From positions 531-55,350 of the forward strand of contig PLUM01000107.1 of the NCBI GenBank assembly GCA_003165465.1: DNA of 54,820 nt, given 5' to 3'. The notes below the pieces were generated by a model, which saw only the letters and a program-made list of their open reading frames with translations, was not told where the DNA came from and searched no databases. This stretch comes from Acidobacteriota bacterium (GTDB lineage Bacteria > Acidobacteriota > Terriglobia > Acidiferrales > UBA7541). Numbering within the stretch: the first letter of the stretch is position 1; every line of letters begins with the position of its first letter. Shown piece by piece: positions 1 to 7,611 of the stretch. Made by a program: the position numbers and the translations under genes.

Positions 1-73
1 TGCGGAAGGTCACGCTAAAACCCTTTACCAGAGTGACGAACGTTTCGCCAGCTTCTTTAATCATCGACGACAT
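1..73 (-). CDS. nuoI: NADH-quinone oxidoreductase subunit I-like, 5' end only
   Basis: Only the first 24 codons lie in the window; the gene runs off the left edge. The peptide begins MSSMIKEAGETFVTLVKGFS and continues VTFR. That is the amphipathic N-terminal helix style of NuoI, the two-[4Fe-4S] ferredoxin-like subunit of the peripheral arm of complex I. None of the diagnostic cysteine motifs is inside the window, so this call rests on a short stretch and on memory of acidobacterial NuoI N-termini. A second in-frame ATG lies three codons downstream. If correct, a nuo operon continues to the left. Confidence 0.45.
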   Translation of the reverse strand, partial: MSSMIKEAGETFVTLVKGFSVTFR

Positions 74-141
74 CGTTTTTCAGTGTAGCAAAGTCACGGA
101 TGGGGGGCAAATCCGATGAAGCAATCGGTAATCGGATGGAA

Positions 142-216
142 TGTGTTGCATGACCTGGCGGAAGGCCCCGCCTCTACCCCTTCGCGTTCTCTCCGGGCAA
201 GAGGGGCGGACTACAG
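142..216. repeat. Degenerate copy of palindromic repeat family A
   Basis: The segment has the family A layout: a GTGTTGCATGACCTGGCGGA leader, a CCCCGCCTCT arm and a closing AGAGGGGCGGACTACAG. About 30 extra bases sit between the arms and the right arm has diverged. It lies in the gap between the nuoI-like gene and the small membrane protein and may be a decayed or expanded copy. The rest of the 74-235 gap holds nothing recognisable. Confidence 0.55.
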
Positions 217-235
217 CCCCAGCTCGCAACCAAGG

Positions 236-427
236 CTATTGCGAAAATGGATACATCATCCAGCCGATTCCGATCGCGACTAGCAAAAAGGCGAGGAACG
301 CCCACAGAGCGTATTTCGCGCGTTCGACCGCGCCGCGCTTGGACAGGAATGCGAATGTCAGCGAGACGACGACCGCGAAAAACACCAGCGCCGCGAAATG
401 GGTGAGGCTGCCAAAGAGATAATTCAT
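236..427 (-). CDS. Small two-helix membrane protein, unknown function
   Basis: This is a 63-residue protein made of two hydrophobic segments, roughly residues 8-27 and 40-58, joined by a short basic linker (SKRGAVERAK). Such a layout gives a hairpin membrane protein with the loop probably facing the cytoplasm. The start codon overlaps the stop of the upstream membrane protein by four bases (ATGA), which implies translational coupling and supports its being a real gene. I do not recognise a named family. Confidence 0.6.
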   Translation of the reverse strand: MNYLFGSLTHFAALVFFAVVVSLTFAFLSKRGAVERAKYALWAFLAFLLVAIGIGWMMYPFSQ

Positions 428-855
428 TTCGTTTCGCCTCCCCGGCCGATATCATAGGCTTCGAGCACGGTCAGGAGATTGAGCATGCCGGCGGCCGCGA
501 ACAGCCGCGTGCCGTAGTCTCCTGTCGCGTGGGCGACATCGGGGCCCGCCGCCTGAAGCTCGTGCGCGAGGAAATAGAACACTCCCGCGCCAAGGTCCGC
601 AAAATATCCCAGCCGGTCGAATAAGTCTTCCGCGCCCGAGCCGAAGATGCCTCCCCGCATGGCCAGGCCCGCGCACGCCAGGCCGCCAATGCAAAGAAAA
701 TAGACCGCGGCTTTGGTCCATCGGCGGAGCAAGAGATGTCCCAGTCCGGGAACGAACCAACCCGCAATTGCGGCCACGATTGCCATCACCTGGCTGCCTT
801 TGCCCGCTGCGCTGTTCTTCGTTTCATCCACGGTTTCATCCACGGTTTCATCCAC
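424..855 (-). CDS. DUF6677-like integral membrane protein
   Basis: This 143-residue protein has an acidic N-terminus (VDET repeated three times). Hydrophobic segments follow at about residues 23-45 (with a GWFVPGLGHLLLRRWTKAA motif) and 52-68, and a weaker one lies at about 80-100. The GLGHLLLRRWTKA pattern matches, from memory, the DUF6677 family of acidobacterial membrane proteins; the function is unknown. Translation starts at GTG, 18 bases after the stop of the M24 peptidase gene, with GAGGGG eight bases upstream. The first twelve codons are an exact 12-base tandem repeat, so further in-frame GTG starts lie at 843 and 831. It is the fourth gene of the yggS-yggU-peptidase run and is coupled to the small membrane protein. 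Confidence 0.65.
   Translation of the reverse strand: MDETVDETVDETKNSAAGKGSQVMAIVAAIAGWFVPGLGHLLLRRWTKAAVYFLCIGGLACAGLAMRGGIFGSGAEDLFDRLGYFADLGAGVFYFLAHELQAAGPDVAHATGDYGTRLFAAAGMLNLLTVLEAYDIGRGGETK
820..855 (-). repeat. 12-bp tandem repeat, three units, at a gene start
   Basis: Read on the minus strand, the unit GTGGATGAAACC occurs three times (the last ends in G). It encodes VDET each time. Every unit carries a possible GTG initiation codon, so copy-number change by slippage would stay in frame and alter both the acidic N-terminus and the distance to the GAGGGG ribosome-binding site. Confidence 0.85.
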
Positions 856-873
856 GCCAATCGCCCCTCATCT

Positions 874-2049
874 TCACGGCAGCAGCTTCAGAATTTCTGT
901 CTGCGCCGCGCCTGTCACTTCCGCGATGCCCTCCGCGACGTAGACGTTCACTTCACTACGCACGCCGAATTCCGGCAGGTAAATTCCCGGCTCGATCGAA
1001 AAGCAAGTATGCGAGATGATGCGCCGAATGTCCCGCGTTTCGAGGCTGTCCATATTCGCGCCCGCGCCGTGTACTTCCTGCCCGATGTTATGCCCCGTGC
1101 GATGCGTGAAATATTTCGCGAATCCCGCCTTGCGAATCACTTCGCGCGCGGCGCGATCCACCTGCCAGCCCTCAATCGCCCGTCCTGCGCTCACATTTTC
1201 TTTCACAAAATGAACTGCCGCGTCGCGGGCCTCACGCACAATCGAGAAAATCTTCGCACACTTTGGTGGAACTTTGTCTCCCAGAAATCCGGTCCATGCA
1301 ACGTCATAGTAGACGCTGTTGGGAGCAAGCGTTTTCGCCCAGATGTCGAGCAGCAGCAGATCGCCCCGCCGCACGGGCGATGAACCTTGCGGCCGAGGCT
1401 CGTAATGCGGATTGCCGGAGTGCCGTCCAACGGCCACAATCGGCGGAGAATCGGAAATCACGCCATTCGCACGAAATTGGCCGAGAATCCACTGTTGCAA
1501 GTCGAACTCGGTGAACGATTCTCCGGCGGACACGCGCCTAGCCGCCTTGGCAAAGGCCGCCTGCGTGATCGCGTCAATGGCGCGGCCCGCGGCGCGATGC
1601 GAATCGAGCTGCTCCGCCGTCCAGGCCGCCTCGAATTGCTGGACGAGATCCGCCGAGCTGACCACTTTGCAACCCTGCGCGCGAATCAACTCGACCGTGC
1701 CCGCGTCCACCAGGGAAATATACGGGATCGAGTTCTTCGGCGAATACTGCATGGCTACGTTTTTCGCGCGGCCGATCAGTTTCTTCAGATTCTTTTCCAG
1801 CTCTTCCGCCGCCGCGTAGAGCAGCTTCTCGCCCGGCAGCGCGTCGAGCGTGCCCGCTTCGATCCGGTGCACGAGTTTGCGAGGTGCGCCTTTCGCCGGA
1901 ATCATATAAAACCAGCGGCGCTTGGCCAGAGCATGATCGAGTCCGAGAACGCGGTAGGCGATCGGGTCGCGGTGAAGAATGTCGTAGAAAAGCCAGCCAT
2001 CGATTTTCAGCTGGCGTAGCGCGCTCTGAATGGCTTCGATGTTTGGCAT
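874..2049 (-). CDS. M24-family metallopeptidase (Xaa-Pro peptidase / creatinase fold)
   Basis: This 391-residue protein has a creatinase-type N-terminal domain (about 1-150) and a pita-bread peptidase domain (about 165-385). All five metal ligands of the M24 family can be assigned: D235, D249, H320 (in HRTGHNIG), E353 (SIEPGIY) and E366 (RSEVNV). The family hydrolyses peptide bonds with proline in P1' or related substrates using two divalent metals; there is no signal peptide, so it is likely cytoplasmic. I chose the ATG at 2049 rather than an upstream TTG at 2106, which would overlap the end of yggU. It lies in a co-directional run behind yggS and yggU. Confidence 0.88.
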   Translation of the reverse strand: MPNIEAIQSALRQLKIDGWLFYDILHRDPIAYRVLGLDHALAKRRWFYMIPAKGAPRKLVHRIEAGTLDALPGEKLLYAAAEELEKNLKKLIGRAKNVAMQYSPKNSIPYISLVDAGTVELIRAQGCKVVSSADLVQQFEAAWTAEQLDSHRAAGRAIDAITQAAFAKAARRVSAGESFTEFDLQQWILGQFRANGVISDSPPIVAVGRHSGNPHYEPRPQGSSPVRRGDLLLLDIWAKTLAPNSVYYDVAWTGFLGDKVPPKCAKIFSIVREARDAAVHFVKENVSAGRAIEGWQVDRAAREVIRKAGFAKYFTHRTGHNIGQEVHGAGANMDSLETRDIRRIISHTCFSIEPGIYLPEFGVRSEVNVYVAEGIAEVTGAAQTEILKLLP

Positions 2050-2095
2050 AGAGGAATGGATTTGGCGACCGGGCCGGCCACGGAAACTTTTTCTC

Positions 2096-2377
2096 TCAGC
2101 CGGCAAGGCCGCGAATCGTCGCGACGGTCACTCCGGTGACTTCGACGCGCTTCGTGCGGCTGCGCTCACCCGACGCGATTCTAACAGCGGCCAGCGGCAC
2201 TTTCAAACGCGCGGCCAGGAATTTGCGCAACGCCTCGTTCGCGCGGTCGTCCACGGGCGGCGCGGTGAGGCGTATCTTGAGCGCATCCTGATTCTCGCCG
2301 ACGATTTCGTCGCGGCTTGCCCGCGGTTGTACGCGAACCACAAAGCTGATCGCTCCATCCTTCTCCGTGATCAGCAT
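2096..2377 (-). CDS. YggU / DUF167 family protein
   Basis: This 93-residue protein has the DUF167 signature: a VRVQPRASRDEIVG segment, then LKIRLTAPPVDDRANEAL, then a C-terminal SGERSRTKRVEV stretch. The family is widespread and its biochemical role is unsettled. The gene follows yggS with a gap of six bases. The yggS-yggU pairing is conserved in many bacteria, which supports the call. Length and start (ATG) fit the family. Confidence 0.88.
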   Translation of the reverse strand: MLITEKDGAISFVVRVQPRASRDEIVGENQDALKIRLTAPPVDDRANEALRKFLAARLKVPLAAVRIASGERSRTKRVEVTGVTVATIRGLAG

Positions 2378-2383
2378 GGCGGT

Positions 2384-3148
2384 TTACGTCCCTTCTCGCT
2401 GGCCGAAGAGAGCGGTTCCCACTCGAACCTCGGTCGCGCCTTCTTCGATGGCGATCTCGAAATCGTGGGACATGCCCATCGAAAGAACTGGCAGCGCCTC
2501 CGCTCCGAGTTGCGCGCGCATCGCATCGCGCAACGCGCGCAAGCGGCGGAAATAGGACCGCGCATCCTCCGGGTCATCCACATAAGGAGGGATGCCCATC
2601 AGGCCGCCCAATTCCAGATTCGGCAGGCGCAGGATGCCCTCGACGAGACGCGGCAACTCATCGGCGTCCGCGCCGGACTTGGCCGGTTCCGGATCGAGTT
2701 TGATCTCGATCAGCACACGCAATCGGTTTCCGGATGCGGCGAGAAGCGGCTCCGAGGCCGCCAGGCTTGTATTGGCACTCTCCGCGTTGAATTCTCCTCT
2801 TGCGCGGTCGAGCTTTTCGGCGAGCGCGAGATTATCCACCGAATCGATGCTTGAGAAAAGTCTCGCGGCCTTAGATGTCTTATTCTTTTGCAGGTGGCCG
2901 ATCATGTGCCATGTCGCGTCAAGCCCTGCGAGGTGGGCGAGTTTCGATTCCCGCTCCTGCACGCGATTTTCGCCGAAATGGCGCGCTCCAGCTTCGTACA
3001 ACTCCTGAATTTTCCGAGCGGATTGCGTTTTGGAAACCGCGATCAGCGTGATCTCTTCGGGGCGGCGTCCGGTGCGCAAAGCGGCCAGTTCGATTCGTTC
3101 GCGCACGCGGACAAGATTTTCGGCGATTTCTCCGGACGTGGCACTCAT
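2384..3148 (-). CDS. yggS: YggS/PLPBP-family pyridoxal-phosphate homeostasis protein
   Basis: This 254-residue protein has the alanine-racemase-like N-terminal TIM-barrel fold. The PLP lysine is K40 in ITLIAVSK, followed by GARHFGENRVQE. Near the C-terminus are SMGMSHDFEIAIEEGATEVR and VGTALFG, the phosphate-binding region. These proteins bind PLP without known catalysis and buffer vitamin B6 and amino-acid pools. Compared with typical members (about 230 residues), there is an insertion of about 15 residues rich in Ala and Ser around residues 125-142. It is the first gene of the minus-strand run and is divergent from tmk. Confidence 0.92.
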   Translation of the reverse strand: MSATSGEIAENLVRVRERIELAALRTGRRPEEITLIAVSKTQSARKIQELYEAGARHFGENRVQERESKLAHLAGLDATWHMIGHLQKNKTSKAARLFSSIDSVDNLALAEKLDRARGEFNAESANTSLAASEPLLAASGNRLRVLIEIKLDPEPAKSGADADELPRLVEGILRLPNLELGGLMGIPPYVDDPEDARSYFRRLRALRDAMRAQLGAEALPVLSMGMSHDFEIAIEEGATEVRVGTALFGQREGT

Positions 3149-3180
3149 CGCGCGAATTCTAACACGCGCGCGCTACACGC

Positions 3181-3208
3181 GGTGGCGTAGGCTTCAGCCT
3201 GCACCACC
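3181..3208. repeat. Palindromic repeat family B, single copy
   Basis: The palindrome GGTGGCGTAGGCTTCAGCCT continues GCACCACC, with an AGGCTTCAGCCT core. It sits between the divergent yggS and tmk genes, unlike most copies, which follow stop codons. Confidence 0.75.
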
Positions 3209-3301
3209 GGCACTGGACAACGCCGCGAGAATTTTCCCCATCCTTGTGCGTGCGGCATCCTTGCGGCAAAACGGCGCTCACGCTAGACTGGCACATCGAA
3301 T

Positions 3302-4003
3302 ATGGCGACTCGTGGAAAATTAATTGCCCTGGAAGGAATCGACGGATCGGGAAAGCGCACGCAGCTTGACCTGCTGGCGCACGCGCTCGATGTCCGGGGG
3401 CTGTCCACGTTTCGCATCAGCTTTCCGCGCTATGAATCGTTCTACGGAAAACTTGTCGGTCGGTACCTCAACGGAAAATTCGGCGCACTGAGCGCCGTTG
3501 ACTCGCACCTGTCGGCGCTGCTCTATGCCGGAGACCGGCTGGAGGCGAAGCCGGAAATCGAGGCGGCCCTGTCGGCGGGGAAAATTGTGCTTGCCGACCG
3601 CTACATCGCCTCGAACCTGGCGCACCAAAGCGAACGAGTCCCGCCTGAACAGCGCGAAGAATTTCTCGACTGGCTAAAGCGCCTTGAATATGGGCTTTAC
3701 GGGCTGCCGGCGGAAGATCTGGTGATCTATCTGCGCGTGCCGGTTGCGGAGGCGCAGCGCCTGGTGGGACTGAAATCCGCGCGCGCATACACCGAATTGA
3801 AACGCGATATTCAAGAAGCGAACATCCGGCATCTCGAGCAGACGGCTATGATTTACGATCGCCTGGCAACCGGGCCGAACTGGGTGCGCATCAATTGTAG
3901 CGACGCGGTTTCCGGTGTTCTGCATTCGTCCGAGGAAATTCACCGGGCGGTTTTGCAGGTCGTGGAATCGCGCATCCTGTCGCGGGCTTCGGCCGGGCAG
4001 TGA
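3302..4003 (+). CDS. tmk: Thymidylate kinase
   Basis: This 233-residue protein would phosphorylate dTMP to dTDP with ATP. The P-loop is at residues 11-21 (EGIDGSGKRTQ), the DRY motif at 99-101 (DRYIASNLAHQ), and a basic LID-like segment (GLKSARAYTELKRDIQE) lies near residue 155. The residue after the P-loop lysine is arginine (K18-R19-T20) where most Tmk proteins have Thr or Ser; the rest of the family pattern is intact. The ATG at 3302 is the only sensible start. The gene is followed after 31 bases by holB, a tmk-holB linkage found in many bacteria. Confidence 0.92.
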   Translation: MATRGKLIALEGIDGSGKRTQLDLLAHALDVRGLSTFRISFPRYESFYGKLVGRYLNGKFGALSAVDSHLSALLYAGDRLEAKPEIEAALSAGKIVLADRYIASNLAHQSERVPPEQREEFLDWLKRLEYGLYGLPAEDLVIYLRVPVAEAQRLVGLKSARAYTELKRDIQEANIRHLEQTAMIYDRLATGPNWVRINCSDAVSGVLHSSEEIHRAVLQVVESRILSRASAGQ

Positions 4004-4034
4004 ACATCATCCCTCAGAGAAGAAAAGGAACTTC

Positions 4035-5165
4035 GTGAGCTTCGCGGATTTTCTTGGCAATCCACGCATCGTCACCGCGCTACGGGGCATGCTTTCCTCC
4101 GAGCGCGTACCGCACGCGATGCTTTTCTCCGGCCCGCGCGGCGTCGGCAAATTCACGCTCGCGCGGATGTTCGCGCAAGCGGCCAACTGCGAGCGGATGC
4201 GCGACGACTTTTGCGGCGAATGCGAGCCTTGCCGGAAAATCGCGCAACTCGCCGATCTCCGCCCGCTTATCGAGGCCGGACTTGCGCAGCGCGGCGAACG
4301 TCCCGACTCCGCGACCGTCGAACGCATCCCACTCTTACTCGAAACGCATCCGGACGTTTGGGCGATTGTTCCCGACCCGGTGCGCCCGAAGGATCCCGTG
4401 GCACGCCCCGTGCTGCACGTCGGGCAACTTCGCGCCGTCCAGCGCGCCGCGTATTTCAAGCCGCGCGGACGCCGCCGCATGTTCCTGATCGATGGCGCGG
4501 AAACCATGCGCTGGGACCTCGCCAATATCTTCCTGAAAATTCTGGAAGAGCCGCCCGAATCGGCCACCTTGATTTTGCTCGCTCCCAGTCCGTTTCAACT
4601 TTTGCCGACGATCCGTTCGCGCTGCCTGCAATTTTCCTTCACGCCGCTTGCAACGCCTGAAGTCGAACAAATCCTGAAAGCGCGCACGGAAATGACGGCC
4701 GAAGAGCGCCTCCTCGCCGCGCAGTATGCCGAGGGGTGCCCCGGCGCCGCGATCGGAATGAATATCGAGGCCCTCGCGAAGCTGCACCGCGACGCGCTGA
4801 CCATTCTCGAACGCTCGGTCGAGTTGCGCGGCGTCGCCGATCTATTTGCGGCCACCGCGGCGCTGGCCAAAAGCCAGGAAGTTGCGTTTGAAAATGTCCT
4901 CGAAGTGTTCTATAGTTTACTCACGGACCTCCTAGGCCTATCCAGCTCTTCCTCGAAGAAGGCGTTGCGAAATCCAGCATTAGGCCGGGAACTCGAAGCA
5001 CTGAGCAAGAAGGTGGATGTGGCATGGATTGGCAAAGCCGTCGAAGGTTTCGATGTGCTTCACGCCCGTACGCGGCGGAATATCAATCGGTCACTGGGAT
5101 TGGATGCGCTGGCTATTTCCCTGGCTCGCCCCTCGATGGGCGCAAAACAATCCATAAATCGTTAG
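4035..5165 (+). CDS. holB: DNA polymerase III subunit delta' (clamp-loader subunit)
   Basis: This 376-residue AAA+ protein belongs to the sliding-clamp loader. It has a Walker A at residues 33-41 (GPRGVGKFT), a zinc module with C52, C60, C63 and C66 (NCERMRDDFCGECEPC), and the SRC arginine-finger motif near residue 195 (TIRSRCLQF). The reading frame is open further upstream into tmk. The GTG at 4035 is preferred because AAAAGGA lies just upstream and the protein then begins SFADFLGNPRI, as family members do. It is co-directional with tmk and hfq. Confidence 0.9.
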   Translation: MSFADFLGNPRIVTALRGMLSSERVPHAMLFSGPRGVGKFTLARMFAQAANCERMRDDFCGECEPCRKIAQLADLRPLIEAGLAQRGERPDSATVERIPLLLETHPDVWAIVPDPVRPKDPVARPVLHVGQLRAVQRAAYFKPRGRRRMFLIDGAETMRWDLANIFLKILEEPPESATLILLAPSPFQLLPTIRSRCLQFSFTPLATPEVEQILKARTEMTAEERLLAAQYAEGCPGAAIGMNIEALAKLHRDALTILERSVELRGVADLFAATAALAKSQEVAFENVLEVFYSLLTDLLGLSSSSSKKALRNPALGRELEALSKKVDVAWIGKAVEGFDVLHARTRRNINRSLGLDALAISLARPSMGAKQSINR

Positions 5166-5253
5166 CGGCGGCGTAACTCAATCCGTCTCTCGTGCATCAT
5201 ATGTGGTGAGAATATTCGTCTTACCGGTAGCCATTCATAATCGAAGGAGTTTT

Positions 5254-5607
5254 ATGGTGAATCGCAAGTTATTTCGTCCTACTTTAACCGAAATTAAGGA
5301 GCCTCAGGGCAATTTGAGCCGCATCCACTCTTCCACGTCCGGACCGCAGCCGCACAAAAAGCCGGCTCCTCCGGAACAGACCCACGCGGAAAACTTTTAT
5401 TGGATCAAGCAGATGCAGGCCCGCACGCCCGTCGTTGTCGTTCTGACCGACGGCGAATCCTTGCATGGCCTGGTGGAGTGGTACGATCGCGAGTGCATCA
5501 AGCTGACGCGCACCGGCAGCCCCAACTTGCTGATATACAAGCATTTCATCAAATACATCTACAAAGATGGCCCGGAAGCGGCAATCGGCGGCAGCAACGG
5601 GCAGTAG
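5254..5607 (+). CDS. hfq: RNA chaperone Hfq
   Basis: This 117-residue protein carries an Sm-like core at about residues 51-107: a Sm1 segment (YWIKQMQARTPVVVVLTDGE, then SLHGLVEWYD) and a Sm2 segment NLLIYKHFIKYIYK in place of the classic YKHAI. Hfq forms hexameric rings that pair small RNAs with mRNAs. The 45-residue N-terminal extension rich in Pro, His and Lys is longer than in enteric Hfq. The ATG at 5254 has AAGGAG five bases upstream, which decides it over a start 17 codons earlier. A repeat element follows the stop. Confidence 0.9.
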   Translation: MVNRKLFRPTLTEIKEPQGNLSRIHSSTSGPQPHKKPAPPEQTHAENFYWIKQMQARTPVVVVLTDGESLHGLVEWYDRECIKLTRTGSPNLLIYKHFIKYIYKDGPEAAIGGSNGQ

Positions 5608-5641
5608 TTTTTCTCCCAACTCAGAATTTTGTCGCGTTTCA

Positions 5642-5670
5642 TGGTGGCGCAGGCGTCAGCCTGCGCCATC
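5642..5670. repeat. Palindromic repeat family B, single copy
   Basis: The copy reads TGGTGGCGCAGGCGTCAGCC then TGCGCCATC, an inverted repeat with one mismatch at the centre (GCGTCAGC). It lies between the convergent ends of hfq and the thioesterase gene. Confidence 0.75.
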
Positions 5671-5680
5671 ACGCCGAGCG

Positions 5681-6145
5681 TCATTTTGATCGTCGCTTGG
5701 AGCTGCGTGCTTCCGGTTTCGGCGGGCGCACGGCAAACGTCATGAGCGCTTTGCTCACGAGACGCCCATCCTGGTCGGTGACGTCGCACTCCACCACACT
5801 CGTGTTTCTTCCTTGCCGCAGGACGCGCGCATCGGCTTTGATTTCGCCGTGCTCGACCGCCTCCAGAAAATTGATCTTCATCTCGATGGTCGAGACACGA
5901 GATCCGACGGGAGAAGCGAGAAATGCCGCGAACCCTCCCGCCGTATCCGCCAACATGGCGAGAACCCCGCCGTGGACCGCCCTGTAAATCTGCTTGTGCC
6001 GTTCCAGCACCGGCATATGGAAGACGACTCGTCCACGCTCGGCCTTCACCAGCTGGAAACCAAAGTGGTTGATTGGATTGCTGCGGCGCAGCCGCTCATC
6101 GGCTCGCGCCAGGTCGGCTTTCGATAATTTTCCTCGCGGCATCAT
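5681..6145 (-). CDS. PaaI-type hotdog-fold thioesterase
   Basis: This protein of about 154 residues has the hotdog thioesterase pattern: NHFGFQLVKAERGRVVFHMP, then YRAVHGGVLAMLADTAGGFA with the conserved HGG of the PaaI/YdiI type, then a central strand FLEAVEHGEIKADARVLRQG. Such enzymes hydrolyse acyl-CoA thioesters; the substrate cannot be told from sequence. The reading frame is open to 6262, but the segment before the double ATG at 6140-6145 does not resemble the family, so one of these is the likely start. The basic C-terminus (KPEARSSKRRSK) is probably disordered. Confidence 0.8.
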   Translation of the reverse strand: MMPRGKLSKADLARADERLRRSNPINHFGFQLVKAERGRVVFHMPVLERHKQIYRAVHGGVLAMLADTAGGFAAFLASPVGSRVSTIEMKINFLEAVEHGEIKADARVLRQGRNTSVVECDVTDQDGRLVSKALMTFAVRPPKPEARSSKRRSK

Positions 6146-6332
6146 AGTGTTCGGGCGCCCCTTCGCGGTATCCGCATCCTTCCATTCTTCTCTAAAACCA
6201 CAAATATTGTCACCCCGGAGCCTCGCTGCGCGTCCAATGAAGAGGTTTAACCGGGATTGCATCCAAGGTCCGGGAATCTAGCATTCCGCCAGCACCGGCG
6301 CAACAGATTCCCTATCTAGTTGGAGACCGGGT

Positions 6333-6360
6333 TTGTTAGACTTTTGCCGTAGGCTATATG
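6333..6360 (+). promoter_or_regulatory. Candidate sigma-70-type promoter for bshA
   Basis: TTGTTA at 6333-6338 and TATATG at 6355-6360 are separated by 16 bases, about 48 bases upstream of the bshA start. Both are partial matches to consensus. This is a visual match only. Confidence 0.3.
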
Positions 6361-6407
6361 TCACGAGCGCCATTTGAGGAGCAAACGGGCAGTTTGCCCG
6401 AATTGAG

Positions 6408-7547
6408 ATGAAGATCGGGATCACGTGTTACCCAACCTACGGCGGCTCGGGCGTTGTGGCCACGGAACTTGGCGTGGAACTCGCCGCGCGCGGCCACGAG
6501 ATTCACTTCATCAGCTATGCTCCTCCCATCCGGCTGACGGGCACGAGCGAACGAATTCAATTTCACGAAGTGGAAATTTCCAGTTATCCCCTGTTCGATC
6601 ACGCGCCCTATGCCCTTTCCCTGGCCGTGAAAATGATGCAGGTGGCGGAAGCCGAAAATCTCGATCTCCTGCATGTCCATTACGCGATTCCCCACTCCGT
6701 GAGCGCGATGCTCGCGCGCATGATGGCCGCTCCCAAGCCGCTGCCGTTCATTACCACGCTGCACGGCACGGACATCACGCTGGTCGGAAACGACCGCAGT
6801 TTTCTGCCCATCACTAAATTTTCGATCGAGCAATCCGACGGCGTCACGGCCATCTCGCATTATCTGAAGCAGCGCACCATCGAGGAATTCGATATCAAGC
6901 GCCCGATTGAAGTGATCCCCAATTTCGTGAACTGCGATCTGTATTGCCGCAAACCCGATCCCGCGCTGCGCGCCGAGTGGGCGCCGGACGGCGAGCCGAT
7001 CCTGATGCACCTGTCGAATTTCCGGCCCGTCAAGCGCATCACCGACGTCGTCGAAATATTTGCCATGGTGCGGGAAAAGCTGCGCTGCAAGCTCGTGCTC
7101 ATCGGTGACGGCCCCGACCGCGCCGCCGCCGAATACCTGGTCCGCAAGAAAAAGCTCGCGCGCGACGTTCATTTCCTCGGCAAGCAGGACAGCGTCTACC
7201 ATCCCCTCTCGCAAGCCGACTTATTTCTGCTCCCTTCGGACATGGAATCGTTCGGCCTCGCGGCTCTGGAAGCGATGGCCTGCGAAGTGCCCGTCGTGGC
7301 AACGAACGTGGGCGGCTTGCCGGAAGTGGTGGAGCACGGAGTCGACGGCTATCTTTTCACTCCGCGCATTGTGGAAACCGGCGCAAAACACGCCCTGGAA
7401 ATTTTGTCCCGGCCGGATCGCGGCCGCTCCATGGGACAAGCCGCGCGCGTCAACGCCCGGAAAAAATATTGCGCCAGCGACGTGATACCGAAGTATGAAG
7501 CGTACTACCGCCAGGTGATCGAAGCCGTGGTCGCGACGCGCGCGTGA
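6408..7547 (+). CDS. bshA: N-acetyl-alpha-D-glucosaminyl L-malate synthase BshA
   Basis: This 379-residue GT4 glycosyltransferase transfers GlcNAc from UDP-GlcNAc to L-malate, the first step of bacillithiol synthesis. The N-terminus [20 protein letters not shown], then LG, is the BshA hallmark. [20 protein letters not shown] and [11 protein letters not shown] follow in order. The C-terminal half has [10 protein letters not shown] and the [20 protein letters not shown] segment with the GT4 E-x7-E pattern. No other bacillithiol gene (bshB, bshC) is in the window. The ATG at 6408 fits the family start although no strong ribosome-binding site is visible. Confidence 0.93.
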   Translation: MKIGITCYPTYGGSGVVATELGVELAARGHEIHFISYAPPIRLTGTSERIQFHEVEISSYPLFDHAPYALSLAVKMMQVAEAENLDLLHVHYAIPHSVSAMLARMMAAPKPLPFITTLHGTDITLVGNDRSFLPITKFSIEQSDGVTAISHYLKQRTIEEFDIKRPIEVIPNFVNCDLYCRKPDPALRAEWAPDGEPILMHLSNFRPVKRITDVVEIFAMVREKLRCKLVLIGDGPDRAAAEYLVRKKKLARDVHFLGKQDSVYHPLSQADLFLLPSDMESFGLAALEAMACEVPVVATNVGGLPEVVEHGVDGYLFTPRIVETGAKHALEILSRPDRGRSMGQAARVNARKKYCASDVIPKYEAYYRQVIEAVVATRA

Positions 7548-7611
7548 GCGCCAAAACACTAAAATTCGCCGCCGATTGTTTGCATTCCTCAAGTGTGGGA
7601 ACATCAATACC

